A DNA stretch of 64,000 nt. Origin: Odobenus rosmarus divergens (Eukaryota > Chordata > Mammalia > Carnivora > Odobenidae). The notes under the pieces were generated by a model. The model saw only the letters and a list, made by a program, of their open reading frames with translations, ran no database searches and had not been told where the DNA came from. Position numbers and translations under genes: made by a program. The stretch is from NCBI RefSeq assembly GCF_000321225.1, contig NW_004450331.1, forward strand, positions 2,148,934-2,212,933, written 5' to 3'. Shown piece after piece: positions 1-11,262 of this stretch. Numbering within the stretch: the stretch's first letter is position 1; each line of letters opens with the position of its first letter.

Positions 1-640
1 GAGGAAGAGATTATGTGAGATTGTAATATAGAGGCCACACACAAAATCACCCCCCTTAGAAGGTAAAGGAATTTATAGTCAACTAGCTATTTAAAAAATA
101 TATATTAGCAATTGGGCTTAACATATCAAGTGAAATAATTAAATTACTTAACTTCTAAAACTAGAAATCTCCCTTTCAAATAATCCACTTATTTTGAAGT
201 ACCACAGCAAAACACAACTTAGACCACATTCATAACCTAGTCCTTTCTCTCTCGCATTTCCCTCAAAGCATGAGAAATACATGTCAGATACCGCCTATCC
301 CTTAGGGAACTATAAAGAACATGTAGATTAACCAAACTCAGGTACATCCTGTTTGTAAGCATAAACTAAGGAGGAAGGAAAAAGCAGTTTTACATTATTT
401 TTATGGGACAGTAAAACAAAGCCCAATCATCAGGGACAATACACCAAAGAGATGGTAAGAATGTCAATTTAAGAAAAAAAAATTTCAACCACCACCTAAG
501 TCTCAGAATTTACACATGAAATGCTAAGTCTGAGATTTGTTTGAAAATAACTCATGTGTTAACAAATACTAAAGTGCAGGGCACATACTGTGTCTCTGCT
601 TTTGGATAATGTTATATTTCCCATAAAAGCCTTTAAAAAT
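1..640. other. Intronic A/T-rich sequence, nothing recognised
   Basis: No repeat or open frame of note. Confidence 0.6.
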
Positions 641-650
641 ACACTCTACT

Positions 651-788
651 GGGGTATCTGGGTGGCTCAGTGAGTTAGGCATCAGACTCTCGATCTCAGC
701 TGAGGTCTTGATTTCGGGGTCATGAGTTTGGGCCACGAGTTGAGCTCCATACCCAAATTAAGAAAAAAAAATACATATACACACAAAC
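651..788 (+). mobile_element. Can-SINE, short form
   Basis: Head GGGGTATCTGGGTGGCTCAG; target repeats ACACTCTACT at 641-650 and 789-798. Confidence 0.8.
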
Positions 789-946
789 ACACTCTACTAA
801 GAGGTCTAATGTACAAATTACACACCGCTATATGTTGCTTTAGCTAGCAGAAAAGTTACTCAACATTGTGTAGTATTTACCCTGGGTAACCAAGGAATAA
901 GATTTACCACACGCATGTAAGTACACATATGCAAGTACTAAGTTTT

Positions 947-2208
947 GGGTTTTTTTTTTTTTTTTTAAGATTTTATTTGAGAGAGCGAGAGCAGAGCAAG
1001 AGACAGAGCAAAGCAGAACGAGAGAGAGCAACAGAGCAAAGCAGAGCGAGAGCGACAGCAGAGCAAGAGAGCGACAGCGCAAAGCAGAGCGAGAGCGCGC
1101 GACAGAGCAAAGCAGAGCGAGAGAGAGGGACAGAGCAAAGCAGAGCGAGAGAGCGACAGCAAAGCAGAGCGAGAGAGCGACAGCAAAGCAGAGCGAGAGA
1201 GAGCAACAGCGCAAAGGAGAGCGAGAGAGAGGGAGAGAGCAAAGCAGAGAGCGAGCGACAGAGCAAAGCAGAGCGAGAGAGAGCGACAAAGCAAAGCAGA
1301 ATGAGAGAGCGACAGCAAAGCAGAGCGAGAGAGGGGGACAGAGCAAAGCAGACCGAGAGAGAGCGACAGAGCAAAGCAGAGCGAGAGAGACAGAGCAAAG
1401 CAGAGCGAGAGAGCGACAGCAAAGCAGAGCGAGAGAGAGCGACAGAGAAAAGCAGAGCGAGAGAGAGGGAGAGAGCAAAACAGAAGAGAGCGACAGAGCA
1501 AAGCAGAGCGAGAGAGAGGGACAGAGCAAAGCAGAGCGAGAGAGCGACAGCAGAGTGATAAAAAAAAAAGAGGAACAGAGCAAAGCAGAGTGAGAGAGAG
1601 CGACAGAGCAAAGCAGAGCGAGAGAGCGCGACAGAGCAAAGCAGAGCGAGAGAGACAGAGCAAAGCAGAGCGAGAGAGCGACAGCAAAGCAGAGCGAGAG
1701 AGAGCGACAGAGCAAAGCAGAGCGAGAGAGAGCGAGAGGGAGAGAGCAAAGCAGAAGAGAGAGAGGGACAGAGCACAGCAGAGCGAGAGAGCGACAGCAG
1801 AGTGATAAAAAAAAAAAGAGGAACAGAGCAAAGCAGAGTGAGAGAGAGCGACAGAGCAAAGCAGAGCGAGAGAGAGCGACAGAGCAAAGCAGAGCGAGAG
1901 GGACAGAGCAAAGCAGAGCGAGAGAGAGGGACAGAGCAAAGCAGAGCGAGAGAGAGCAGAGCAAGAGAGAGCAGAGCGAGAGAGACAGAGCAGAGCAACA
2001 GAGCAAAGCAGAGCGAGAGAGAGAGCAAAGAGAGAGCAGAGCGAGAGAGACAGAGCAGAGCAAAAGAGAGAGCAAAGAAAGAGCACAAGTGGGGGGCGGG
2101 GGGGCATCAAAGGCAGAGGGAGAATCAGGCTCCCCGCTGAGCAGGGAGCCCAACTGGGGGCTCAATCCCAGGACCCTGAGATCATGACCTAAGCTACTCA
2201 GGCACCTC
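947..2208 (-). mobile_element. Can-SINE expanded to 1.26 kb by an internal minisatellite
   Basis: Minus-orientation SINE: T-run and AAGATTTTATTTGAGAGAGC head at 947-990, and CCCCGCTGAGCAGGGAGCCC ... GATCATGACC end at 2132-2208. A 17-bp target duplication (TGCAAGTACTAAGTTTT) sits at 930-946 and 2209-2225. A normal copy is about 200 bp; the excess is the array at 975-2085. Confidence 0.9.
975..2085 (+). repeat. Minisatellite array, roughly 26-28 bp unit
   Basis: About 40 variant copies of a unit like CAGAGCAAAGCAGAGCGAGA plus GAG/GCGA fill. The plus strand is nearly free of T over 1.1 kb. The array leaves several frames open, including a 457-codon frame on the minus strand and 209- and 112-codon frames on the plus strand; these low-complexity frames are not genes. 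Confidence 0.9.
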
Positions 2209-2225
2209 TGCAAGTACTAAGTTTT

Positions 2226-2884
2226 ATTCAAGCACCCATCAGTAAGTATTAGCAGCGCAGTGTTAAGAAACTATTCATCCCCTTTGACTCTTTCCTGGGT
2301 ATATATATTATCAAAATTTTCCCCCAAAAGTACACATATAAGGGTACATACAGAGTTTAGGTCAACTATCAGGTGATTATTCATATCACAAAAATAAATA
2401 CTTCACAGGGCTCCCAAGAAATTCTTTAAATAGAATACCATCTTTTATACATTAGAAGTAATCCATTAGCCATGTTTTCCCAACACATTCTTCAAAATGT
2501 ATATCCAACACCCATTTACTTATTGAAAGTCACTCCAAACTAATTATTTCCCTTAAATGGCTGTCCAATTTCCATTATCTGATTCTCTCAAGTTTCATTT
2601 TAGACAAACATCAGATTATTTTCATATAGTTAATGTTTTCACATCTCGAGTTGTTCTTTCCCACTTACCAGTAACTTACCTTAACCTCTGCAGTTTCTCC
2701 CCTGCTCCTAACCCCATGCTCCCTTCTCAACAGTACAAGACCCAAAAGGCTCAGCATTAAAAGAGACCAAGAAAAGGCATGAATTCTAACCATCCAGCAC
2801 ATAAACACAAACTTCTGACCTGGGAAGTCCTTGAGAACATCCATCCCTCTGCTGCACTTAACGAGTTGGCTATGCACAACCTGC
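2226..2884. other. Intronic sequence, nothing recognised
   Basis: A/T-rich; short chance frames only. Confidence 0.6.
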
Positions 2885-2976
2885 GTGCTCCGTTCGGCAG
2901 CACATATACTAAAATTGAAGCGATACAGAGAAGATTAGCCTGGCCTGAGCAAGGATGACACGCAAATTCGTGAAAA

Positions 2977-3409
2977 TTTTTTTTAGAATTTATTTGAGAA
3001 ATCAAGAGAGAGGGTGCCTGGGTGGCTCAGTCATTAAGCGTCTGCCTTCAGCTCTGGTCATGGTCCCAGGGTCCTGGGATCGAGCCCCACATCAGGCTCC
3101 CTGCTCGGCGGGAAGCCTGCTTCCCCTTCTCCCACTCCTCCACTTGTGTTCCTACTCTCGCTAACTCTCTCTCCGTCAAATAAATAAAATCTTTAAAAAA
3201 AAAAAAAAAGCAAGAGAGAGAGAGCACGTGCCCACACGCATGTGAGTGGGAGGAGGGGCAGAGGGGGGTAGAGAGAGAGAGAGCATCTCCAGCAGACTCC
3301 TCACTGAGAGCGGAGTCTGATATGGGGCTCAACCCCACCACTCCGAGATCATGACCTGAGCAGAAATCAAGAGCTGGATGCTCAATCGACTGAGCCACCC
3401 AGGCGTCCT
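2977..3409 (-). mobile_element. Can-SINE, long form, interrupted
   Basis: T-run at 2977 and end GAGCCACCCAGGCGTCC at 3392-3408; inserted in the U6 copy and itself split by the SINE at 3012-3209. Confidence 0.85.
3012..3209 (+). mobile_element. Can-SINE, long form, nested
   Basis: Full length from GGGTGCCTGGGTGGCTCAG to the A-tail; flanked by CAAGAGAGAG on both sides. Confidence 0.9.
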
Positions 3410-3510
3410 GCATTCCCTATTTTTATAAATTTACTATATATAAATTTTGCAAGTTATTTTTTTGCTCGGTTTTATGTTTTAGATTTTCCTAGCAATGCAA
3501 GGTAAAGTCA

Positions 3511-3618
3511 GGGGTGCCTGCTTGGCTCAGGTGGTAGAGCATGCAACTCTTCATCCCAAGGTCATGAGTTTGAGCCCCACATTGTGTGTAGAGATTATTT
3601 TAAACAAACAAATAAAAC
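3511..3618 (+). mobile_element. Can-SINE, short form
   Basis: GGGGTGCCTGCTTGGCTCAG head, GTGTGTAGAGATTA near the tail. Confidence 0.8.
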
Positions 3619-4283
3619 AAGTTTAAATTCTATTAAAAATATTATACAAGTAAATCAAGTTCATTCATATTTAAATAAAGAAAAAAGGACCATCAACTGC
3701 TTCACTGATCTCCCACCCCAGCTTTTAAAATTAGGTTATATTTAGGTTTGATTCTAAATAGTTAAGAGTCAAGAAAATAGATACGGGTATGTTTCTACCA
3801 TATGATTACCTAATCACTCAAGTTCAGTTTAACTATCAGCGAAGTGAGTTGGTGTTCTACCTCCACCTAAAGCACACCTAAGTAACAACAGGATACACAC
3901 GCCTTAGAACAGAAACTAATTAATTAGGCTATCTCATTCTCTGTTATGTTTAGAACCTGGAACAGTGCTTGGCACCTGAAGAGCACGCAACTGAGAGTTA
4001 AATTAAAATTTGTTATAATCTATACCTGGGGAAGAAAAACCCAAGACTCAAGGATCTGCCAATCAGAAACTACCAGCATTTCCAATGATTTTCTTACAGC
4101 TCATAAGAAGAGGGAAAACAGCCAACAGCGTGCTCGTTCTCTAAAGAGAAAAAGAGACTATAAAACCATCATTGCTCCTCAAAGTGATTTACAGAAATTC
4201 CTTGATATCAGATATCTATTCTATTTCCAATTGCTTAATAAATATCCTTGTACAGTTGGTTTATTCCTATCAAGATCCTACAG

Positions 4284-4400
4284 AGGGATACCTGGCTGGC
4301 TCAGTCAGTAGAACACACACTTTTTGTGATCCCGGGGTTGTGAGTTCAGGCCCCACCTTGGGTGTAGAGCTTACATTAAAAAAAAAAAAAAAAAAAAAAA
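4284..4400 (+). mobile_element. Can-SINE, short form
   Basis: Head CCTGGCTGGCTCAGTCAG, long A-tail; flanking ATCCTACAG / ATCCTAACAG. Confidence 0.8.
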
Positions 4401-4507
4401 TCCTAACAGGATACACACATGTGGACTTGATCTCTTTTAGGTCTTCACTCATTTTGCCATTTATTTGGTGGATAGGTCACAAATACTGAATGATTACTCA
4501 TTCTGGA

Positions 4508-4536
4508 ATTTTTTTTTTTAAGATTTTTATTTACTT

Positions 4537-4577
<41 letters not shown>

Positions 4578-4727
4578 CACACCTGCAGAAGCAGGGGGAG
4601 CGGCAGGCAAAGGGAGAGGGAGAAGCAGGCTCCCCGGGGAGCAGGGAGCCCGATGCAGGGCTTGACCCCAGGACCATGACCTGAGCTGAAGGCAGACACT
4701 TAACTGACTGAGCCACCCAGGAGTCCC
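4508..4727 (-). mobile_element. Can-SINE, long form
   Basis: Exact 13-bp target repeats TACTCATTCTGGA at 4495-4507 and 4728-4740. Confidence 0.95.
4540..4573 (+). repeat. (GA)n microsatellite inside a SINE
   Basis: About 16 GA repeats in the variable AG region of the minus-strand SINE at 4508-4727. Confidence 0.9.
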
Positions 4728-4961
4728 TACTCATTCTGGATTTTATCCCTTTTGTGTCATTTTCAATAAATTGTTTACTATGTTGAATTTGATATACAAT
4801 GTTTTATGCTTTATAATATAAAAATATTACACATCTACGAATACACCTGCCCAAATAATTAGAACAAGACAATTGAAGATAGCCATGCTTCTCTCCCACT
4901 CCAAAGGCCTGCCTCCTGGAACATACCCACCATCCCAAATTTGCCACTTCTGCTTTTATTT

Positions 4962-5152
4962 GTTTTTTTTTTTTTAAGATTTATTTGACAGAAAGAGAGA
5001 CAGCGAGAGCGGGAACACAAGCAGGGGGAGTGGGAGAGGGAGAAGCAGGCTTCCCGCGGAGCAAGGAGCCCGATGCGGGGCTCGATCCCAGGACCCGGGG
5101 ACCATGACCTGAGCCAAAGGCAGATGCTTAACGATTGAGCCACCCAGACGCC
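4962..5152 (-). mobile_element. Can-SINE, long form
   Basis: Target repeats GCCACTTCTG at 4943 and 5153. Confidence 0.9.
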
Positions 5153-5190
5153 GCCACTTCTGCCTTTTATTTATGAATATTTGTAACTCT

Positions 5191-5385
5191 TTTTTTTTTT
5201 TAAAGATTTTATTTATTTGACGGAGAGACAGCGAGAGAGGGAACACAAGCAGAGGGAGTGGGAGAGGGAGAAGCAGACTCCCCGCTGAGCAGGGAGCTCG
5301 ATGGCGGGGATTGGATCCCAGGACCCTGGAATCACTACCTGAGCTGAAGGCAGCCGCTTAACCGACAGAGCCACCCAGGCGCCCC
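5191..5385 (-). mobile_element. Can-SINE, long form
   Basis: Target repeats TTGTAACTCT / TTGTAGCTCT at 5181 and 5386. Confidence 0.9.
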
Positions 5386-5412
5386 TTGTAGCTCTTTTAA
5401 AATGGATTTTAA

Positions 5413-5597
5413 AGGGGCCCTGGGTGGCTCAGTCATTAAGCGTCTGCCTTGGGCTCAGGTCGTGATCTCAGGATCCTGAGATGGGGCCCCATGCTGGGCT
5501 CCCTGCTCAGCGGGGAGTCTGCTTCTCCCTATGCCCCTCCCCTTCCCCCTGCTTGTGCTCACGCTCTCAAAAATACAATCTTCAAAAAATTTAAATA
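5413..5597 (+). mobile_element. Can-SINE, long form
   Basis: Full head and A-rich tail, directly followed by a SINE head fragment. Confidence 0.85.
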
Positions 5598-5598
5598 A

Positions 5599-5636
5599 GG
5601 GGCGCTTGGGTGGCTCAGTCGTTAGGCACCTAATAC
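5599..5636 (+). mobile_element. Can-SINE head fragment
   Basis: GGGGCGCTTGGGTGGCTCAG, then stops without body or tail; probably a deletion junction. Confidence 0.65.
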
Positions 5637-5866
5637 AGTGAGACACAATCTAGTCACTAGAGTGCTCATTATTATTAGGGTGGTCATTGCTCCTAGGCCA
5701 CAGCTGGAAAATAGACATTTTGTTGGAAAGAGAAATAAACCACGTATTCATGTGGATTACTTCCAATTCAAATTTTAGATTACTAGGTTATTGCCACGTG
5801 TCTTTCTTATTTGCGTTTCTTCACTGTAAAGTTTGACAGCAGATAAGAATATAAACAAGGAAATGT

Positions 5867-6384
5867 TGTTATGGATGGAACACTTGTGTCCCCCCACCTC
5901 CCAAAATTCCTATGTTGCAGCTCTAACCTCCAGCATGATGGTATTAGGAAGCTGGGCCTTTGGGAAAGTACTCAGGCTTAGTTAGATGACGTCATGAGGA
6001 TGGAGGATTACTCCTTTTTTTCTCTAAGATTTTTTTTTTAAAGTAATCTCTACACTGAACATGGGGCTCCAACTCACAACCCCAAGATCAAGAGTTGCAT
6101 GCTCTTCTAAGCCAGCCGGGCGCCCCAGGATCCCTATCTCTGCAAGAAGAGAGACCAGTGCTCCTTCACTGGCACATGCTGAAGAGAGGCCATGTGAGCC
6201 ACAGCAAGAAGGCAAGAAAGCGTCTCTCCACAGGCCAGGAAGAAAGGGCTCTTACCAAGAACAGAAAGCATCTGCCTGCACCTTGATCTTGGGACTTCCC
6301 AGCCTCTAGAAAGGTGATAAATGTCTGTTGTTTAAGCCACCCAGTCTGTGGTATTTTGCAATAGCAGCCACACTGCCTAAGACA
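5867..6384 (+). mobile_element. ERVL-MaLR solo LTR (MLT1-like), carrying a SINE
   Basis: Starts TGTTATGGATGGAACA, followed by a GTGTCCCCCCACC-like block and 'ggtattaggaagctgggcct'. It ends with the CTTGATCTTGGGACTTCCCA / TTAAGCCACCCAGTCTGTGG block typical of MaLR LTRs. A short minus-strand SINE interrupts it at 6013-6126. Non-coding. Confidence 0.65.
6013..6126 (-). mobile_element. Can-SINE, short form, inside the LTR
   Basis: AAGTAATCTCTACACTGAAC ... AAGCCAGCCGGGCGCCCC. Confidence 0.8.
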
Positions 6385-6391
6385 GTGTCTG

Positions 6392-6545
6392 TTACCTCAT
6401 TCCAACCCTCTCAGTCAGCATTTTATCGATTAGGAAACAAAGCATAAGTTTAACCTGTCCAAATATACACTGCTCATGTGTAACAGGGTCAGCATCCATC
6501 TCCAGGCATTCTGGCTCCAGAGTCTACTCTCTTAACTACGTTATA
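6392..6545 (+). mobile_element. MIR SINE remnant
   Basis: TTTTATCGATTAGGAAACAA (the MIR 'acagatgaggaaactga' block), then TGTAACAGGGTCAGCATCCA and GGCTCCAGAGTCTACTCTC. Confidence 0.5.
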
Positions 6546-7483
6546 TTCAATCACTGATTTCACTTATAATCCAACCAACAATGTAACCACATCAAATGAC
6601 TTCAGAAAGATTACAGGCTGTAATTTTTATTACACCCTCAAGGTCAAATATAGGCTAATCCTACACAAAATTTTCACTTTATCCCACAGCTTTAAACCAA
6701 AAAATGATCATTTACATATCAAGACTCAATATTGACATTAAATGGACAAAGTTACATATTAATACCAAGAAAGGAAGGCAACAATGCTAAAAACTTGGCT
6801 AACTCAACTGCCTCAAGGTACCAGGACAACTGCATACACAGGCACCCAGGTGCTTAGGAAGCCAGTCATTTCACAGGTAAGTCCTAATGCAAGAAACAAA
6901 AATGTATTAGACTTGCAACCTTCTGTCCAAATTACCTACACGTCCTGAATGTACATTTTCTTCACCTTATTTCCCACATAAGGCTCTGTTGCACCCCTTT
7001 CTTTCTACCAACACTTATACAAATCAAGGAAATCACTGATTTCTCACCTCATAACAAGACTGAGGCTCTAATCACAATCTAACAAGCTAACACCAGCAGG
7101 AGGCAGGAAAAGAAAACCAAATCTAACTTGTAACCGGTTTCTCTCTGCCTTGTTTTCTTACGCAAGGAAATAGGATACACGGTCCACATTTGGACCAGTT
7201 GCTTTCCAAAAAAAAAAAAGCCAAACCTGTGGATTTAGAGCAGTATAGTGTGGCCTCTTTGACCCACCACATGGAGGCACTCTGTACCAGCCGCACACTT
7301 TAATTCCAGCTGTACCAACCAATTCAATCTATACTCAAAAAGGAACTTGTTCAACCCGGCCAAATTTAGTATTGCTAATTACTTATATTAGTAATACCAT
7401 TCAATATTTTATATATGTATATATATCATTTCTGATTTTCTAGTTATGAATTAAGTTGTTTTTTTAAAGAAGTGGCTCTAAAA
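6546..7483. other. Intronic sequence, nothing recognised
   Basis: Low-complexity TATATGTATATATA near 7413; otherwise unique-looking. Confidence 0.6.
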
Positions 7484-7497
7484 GTCCACCTCTATTT

Positions 7498-7687
7498 TTT
7501 TTTTTTTTAAAGATTTTATTTATTTGACAGAGAGACAGCGAGAGGGAACACAAGCAGGGGGAGTGGGAGAGGGAGAAGCAGGCTTCCCGCTGAGGAGGGA
7601 GCCCAATGTGGGGCTCGATCCCAGGACCCTGGGATCATGACCTGAGCCAAAGGCAGACGCTTAACGACTGAGCCCCCCAGGGGCCCT
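7498..7687 (-). mobile_element. Can-SINE, long form
   Basis: Flanked by GTCCACCTCTATTTT / GTCCACCTCAATTTT. Confidence 0.9.
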
Positions 7688-8241
7688 GGTCCACCTCAAT
7701 TTTTAAAACAGTTTAATACACATTGTTGGTGAAAAGCAGCAACTGGCATAACCTTGCCTCATCACTGACTTGATAGTCTCTTATCAAAGCCTCTGACTCA
7801 AGGATTCTCTTTCTTATGTTATTTTCTCATATAAAACTGTAGCATGCTCAAAGACCTAGCCTTAAATTTGTAGAGGAAACTATGAAGCACCCAGAGACCC
7901 AGTAAAAGGGACCATTACACACCAGCTGGGAGAATCATGGGTGGCTTTCAATTTTTTTGGTTTTGTTTTATAAAATAAAGCTTACTTATTGCTAAGGGGG
8001 ACATCAGCCTTATTTCCAACCTGTAGTATAACCTAAGATAAAGCAAGAGAAACCAGCTCTAGATCCCAACAGTTCTAACTAACTCTGTAACATCAGAGTG
8101 CTTTCTCTCCCAAAGATTTTACAGCCTAGCAGAAGAAATCAGACATTTTAGGTCAGTCTTAAAGAAGTGTCAGTAAAAACAGGAAGGAGGGAGCAACATG
8201 GAGTAAATCAGGTAGACGTCAAGTTAAGAATCTCTGTTAAA

Positions 8242-8438
8242 GGGGCGCCTGGGTGGCTCAGTCAAACGTCTGCCTTCTGCTCAGGTCATGATCTCAGGGC
8301 CCTGGGATCCAGCCCCACATCAGGCTCCCTGCTCAGTGGGGAACCTGCTCCTCTCTCTCCTGCTCCCCGCTACTTATGCTCTCTCATTTGCTCTGTCAGA
8401 TAAATTAATGAAATCTTTAAAAAACAAAACAAAAAAAC
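8242..8438 (+). mobile_element. Can-SINE, long form
   Basis: GGGGCGCCTGGGTGGCTCAG head to A-rich tail. Confidence 0.9.
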
Positions 8439-8547
8439 ACGTATTTGTTCCAACAGTTAAAGAGGATGCCAGGTCCTAGTGAACTGAATACTGGATGGGA
8501 GAAAGGAAAAGAGGAAAAGTATGGTGTCCCCTCAACCATACAGATGT

Positions 8548-8706
8548 TATTCCAAGTATGGTCTACAGGACCAGCTACATTAGAACAAGGAGGGCTTCTT
8601 AAAATGAGAATTTCAGGGCCCCAATGCAGACCTCCTAAATCAGAATCTCTGAGGTGGGCTGGAGAAATGTGAATTTACACACACTTAAGTCTGGGGACCA
8701 CTGATG
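8548..8706 (+). mobile_element. MER5A-like DNA transposon remnant
   Basis: Blocks GTATGGTCTACAGGACCAGC, AGACCTCCTAAATCAGAATC and the end GGGGACCACTGA match the MER5A layout as I remember it. Confidence 0.55.
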
Positions 8707-8711
8707 TCTAT

Positions 8712-8842
8712 TTAACAGGGCAAATCCCATGAGGGCTGTTATTTCTATCTTATTCACTGTTGCATATTCAAGTGCTTAGCAAACTGCCTGGCTAATTATG
8801 AGCAATTTAGGCAACATTGCTTAAACAAGGAATGAATGAAAA
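8712..8842 (+). mobile_element. L2 LINE 3' end fragment
   Basis: CCATGAGGGCTGTTATTTCT followed by CACTGTTGCATATTCAAGTG, then GGAATGAATGAA: the usual L2 3' terminus. Confidence 0.55.
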
Positions 8843-9687
8843 AAAGTTGGAAGTGAAAATCTGAAGTGATTCTTCTGTCATCCCCTAACTCCCAGATCAC
8901 CATGGGAACCACATCCGTGTTTTAGTCCCTTTAAATAAAACAAGTGTATATATGTTTTAAAGTTGCACACCTTATCTTCATCTATGTAGAAAAGTCTCAC
9001 AGCCATAAGTGTATGGATGAAAACTTGACCAAAGCCAAGGGTACAGCATAGGCTGGCAGAGTCCAAGAAAGGCTAAATGTGCTTCTGTGTGCTGGTCCTA
9101 TTACTAATGTTTGCAATACACACTCCTATCTCTTCTTGTAGGAGAAATGTCCCATCAATGGAGAAATACAAAGTTCTTACACTTCCTTAGGACATGTGCA
9201 AGGCAATACAACAGAACACTGTTCTAAAATAGTTGAATTAATACGGTACAAACTGATCCTTAATTCCTGAATAGCTAAAGATTTCTGTAGTCTTCAATCT
9301 GAATCTGAAACTGGGCCTTTAAACAAAAAAGTCACCACCTGTATTTCAACCAACCACCAAAACACATGCAGTTGAACATTAGGGAGTTACTATTTAAATA
9401 AAAAGCTCACTGCCTGTTTAACTCTAAAGTACAACATTAACACAATATAGCAAATTACATGTATCTTCCTTGAAAATTAGGGTGATCACAAGGGAATACT
9501 CAGATACTAAATCTCTAATATGTTTGAGTCACATTGAAAATTAATCATTCCCTAAAAAACAAAAAGCAAAGAAAATTACTCATTCCCATGTTTTTCCAGT
9601 TAAATTAATTTTATAAATACCAATACATTTTTTCCAGCAAGACTCATTTTTAAAAAGTGATTTTAAAAGCTGTCTGTATTAAAACAA
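8843..9687. other. Intronic sequence, nothing recognised
   Basis: A/T-rich, no SINE. Confidence 0.6.
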
Positions 9688-10213
9688 CTCTGTCCAATGG
9701 AATAGCAACTAGCCGCACGAGGCTGGAAATGTGGCTAATCCAGTTTGAATTGATGTGTTCTGTGAGTATAAAGTATACAGATTTTGAATACTTAGTACAA
9801 AAAAAATTTTAAATTTCTCAAAAAGGGTGCCTGGGTGGCTCAGTTAAGCATCCGACTCAATTTCAGCTCAGGTCATGATCCTGGGGTCATGGGATCAAGC
9901 CCCATGTCAGGCTCTGCACTCAGCACAGAGTCCACTTATCGCTCTCCCTCTGCTCCTCCCCTGCTCATGCTCACTCTCTCTAAAATAAATAATTTTTAAA
10001 AAAAAGATTTCTCAACAATTTTTAATACTGACATGTTAAAAGATTAAAATTTAAAAATAAAATAAAATAAAAGATTAAAATTTTAGATATATTGAATTGT
10101 ATAAAATACTAGTATTAATTTTACCTGTTACTTTTTACTTCTTACTGTGGCTACTAGAAAAGTTAAAATTGCATACATATACAGTTCACATTTTTCAGTT
10201 GGACAGAGCTGCT
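9688..10213 (+). mobile_element. Non-autonomous DNA transposon (MER3-like), carrying a SINE
   Basis: Begins CTCTGTCCAATGGAATAGCA and ends CAGTTGGACAGAGCTGC, with imperfect inverted ends (TCTGTCCAA / TTGGACAGA) and internal GTGGCTACTAG. A SINE at 9825-10006 splits it. Family name is from memory. Confidence 0.55.
9825..10006 (+). mobile_element. Can-SINE, long form, inside the MER3-like element
   Basis: Flanked by ATTTCTCAA on both sides. Confidence 0.85.
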
Positions 10214-10816
10214 TAAAACCTGGTATACCTGACACTCAAAGGCAAAACCAATTGATCAAATTTTATTTCTGTCTGTCAATGGAATTTCAGGATCAAGAAA
10301 AAAGTTTCAGAGGGAATTATGTCTCACTTAAAATTCACCATCACTAAGTAAACTGTAATTGTACCTGCAAGAAGAGGTGTTTTAAGGTGACTAAACTTTT
10401 AAAAGTGCTGTATTTTGATTATAGGGGTTATCTCTACATTAACGTTTTTTATTTTATGTTACTACTAACTGGATGTTGTTCTTATCTAAGGCCAATCCTA
10501 AATCCTTGGATTTTGGTTTTGTTGGTTTTTGGGGTTTTAGTTTTTTGTTTTTTTTTTAAGTGAAGTCGACATTTACTATTAAATTCTATCACCTACTCAT
10601 GAACTTTAGACACTACAATTATCCCACTATCCGAGAGTCTGAAGAAGGAAGAGTGTAGATGCCTTGTTTCTAAGTAGAATTATACAACCCACAGGGTTTA
10701 TATTTCCAATTTTAATGTTTTATATAATGAAGCAAATAAAATAAGCAAACAATTGTTAATTGCTCACAAGACAATCAGTATGAAAATTCCCAGTTTCATG
10801 TAAGTCAAGAATTCTT

Positions 10817-11004
10817 GGGGCACCTGGGTGGCTCAGTCAATTAAGTGTCCGACTCTTGATTTCAGCTCAGGTCATGATTGGTCATGACATCGAGCCCCGA
10901 GTCAGGCTCCACACTCAGCCAGGAATCTGCTTTTCTTCCTCTTCCTCTGACCCTCCCCCCACTCACACGATCTGCCTCTACAATAAATTTTTTAAAATAA
11001 TTAG
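10817..11004 (+). mobile_element. Can-SINE, long form
   Basis: GGGGCACCTGGGTGGCTCAG head, diverged body. Confidence 0.8.
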
Positions 11005-11262
11005 GTCTTTAATAATTCTTATGTATCAAGAAAACAAAGAAGGTATATAAGTTTGATCCAAACATCTTGGTTTGACATACTTTGTACCAAAGCAACCCAA
11101 CTCTTGCTTTTCTCCCAAGATATAACCATATACCACTTTGTAGATAATCCTTCTCCCAGCAAGGAGCATAAATAACAAGTGATATAAATGCAATGCAACC
11201 TTACCAGGTTTATAGCAGCCAATTTTTTCCTGCTTAATAAGCTACTTAACTTTCTGGTGAGG

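Larger units (their letters stand above)
2885..3424 (+). pseudogene. U6 snRNA pseudogene, split by nested SINEs
   Basis: 2885-2976 matches U6 from its 5' end (GTGCTC-GTTCGGCAGCACAT, then ACGATACAGAGAAGATTAGC-like and AAGGATGACACGCAAATTCG). Small differences include a shortened GGCCCCTGCGCAAGG segment. The match stops at CGTGAA, where a minus-strand SINE begins. After that SINE, 3410-3424 (GCATTCCCTATTTTT) resembles the U6 3' end (GCGTTCCATATTTTT). So a near full-length retro-copy was later interrupted. Confidence 0.85.

Noticed and set aside
975..2085. CRISPR-like array
   Set aside because: Units are contiguous variants without unique spacers, in mammalian DNA within a SINE.
840..2213. Open frames of up to 457 codons (Ser/Leu/Cys-rich on minus, Arg/Glu/Ser-rich on plus)
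   Set aside because: They are translations of the minisatellite within a SINE; several frames are open at once and sequence is low-complexity.
2885..2976. Functional U6 gene
   Set aside because: Body has internal changes, the 3' end is split off by SINEs, and no PSE/TATA promoter layout is visible upstream.
4284..4400. tRNA genes in SINE heads
   Set aside because: Heads retain tRNA-like A and B boxes but no complete cloverleaf; they are SINEs.
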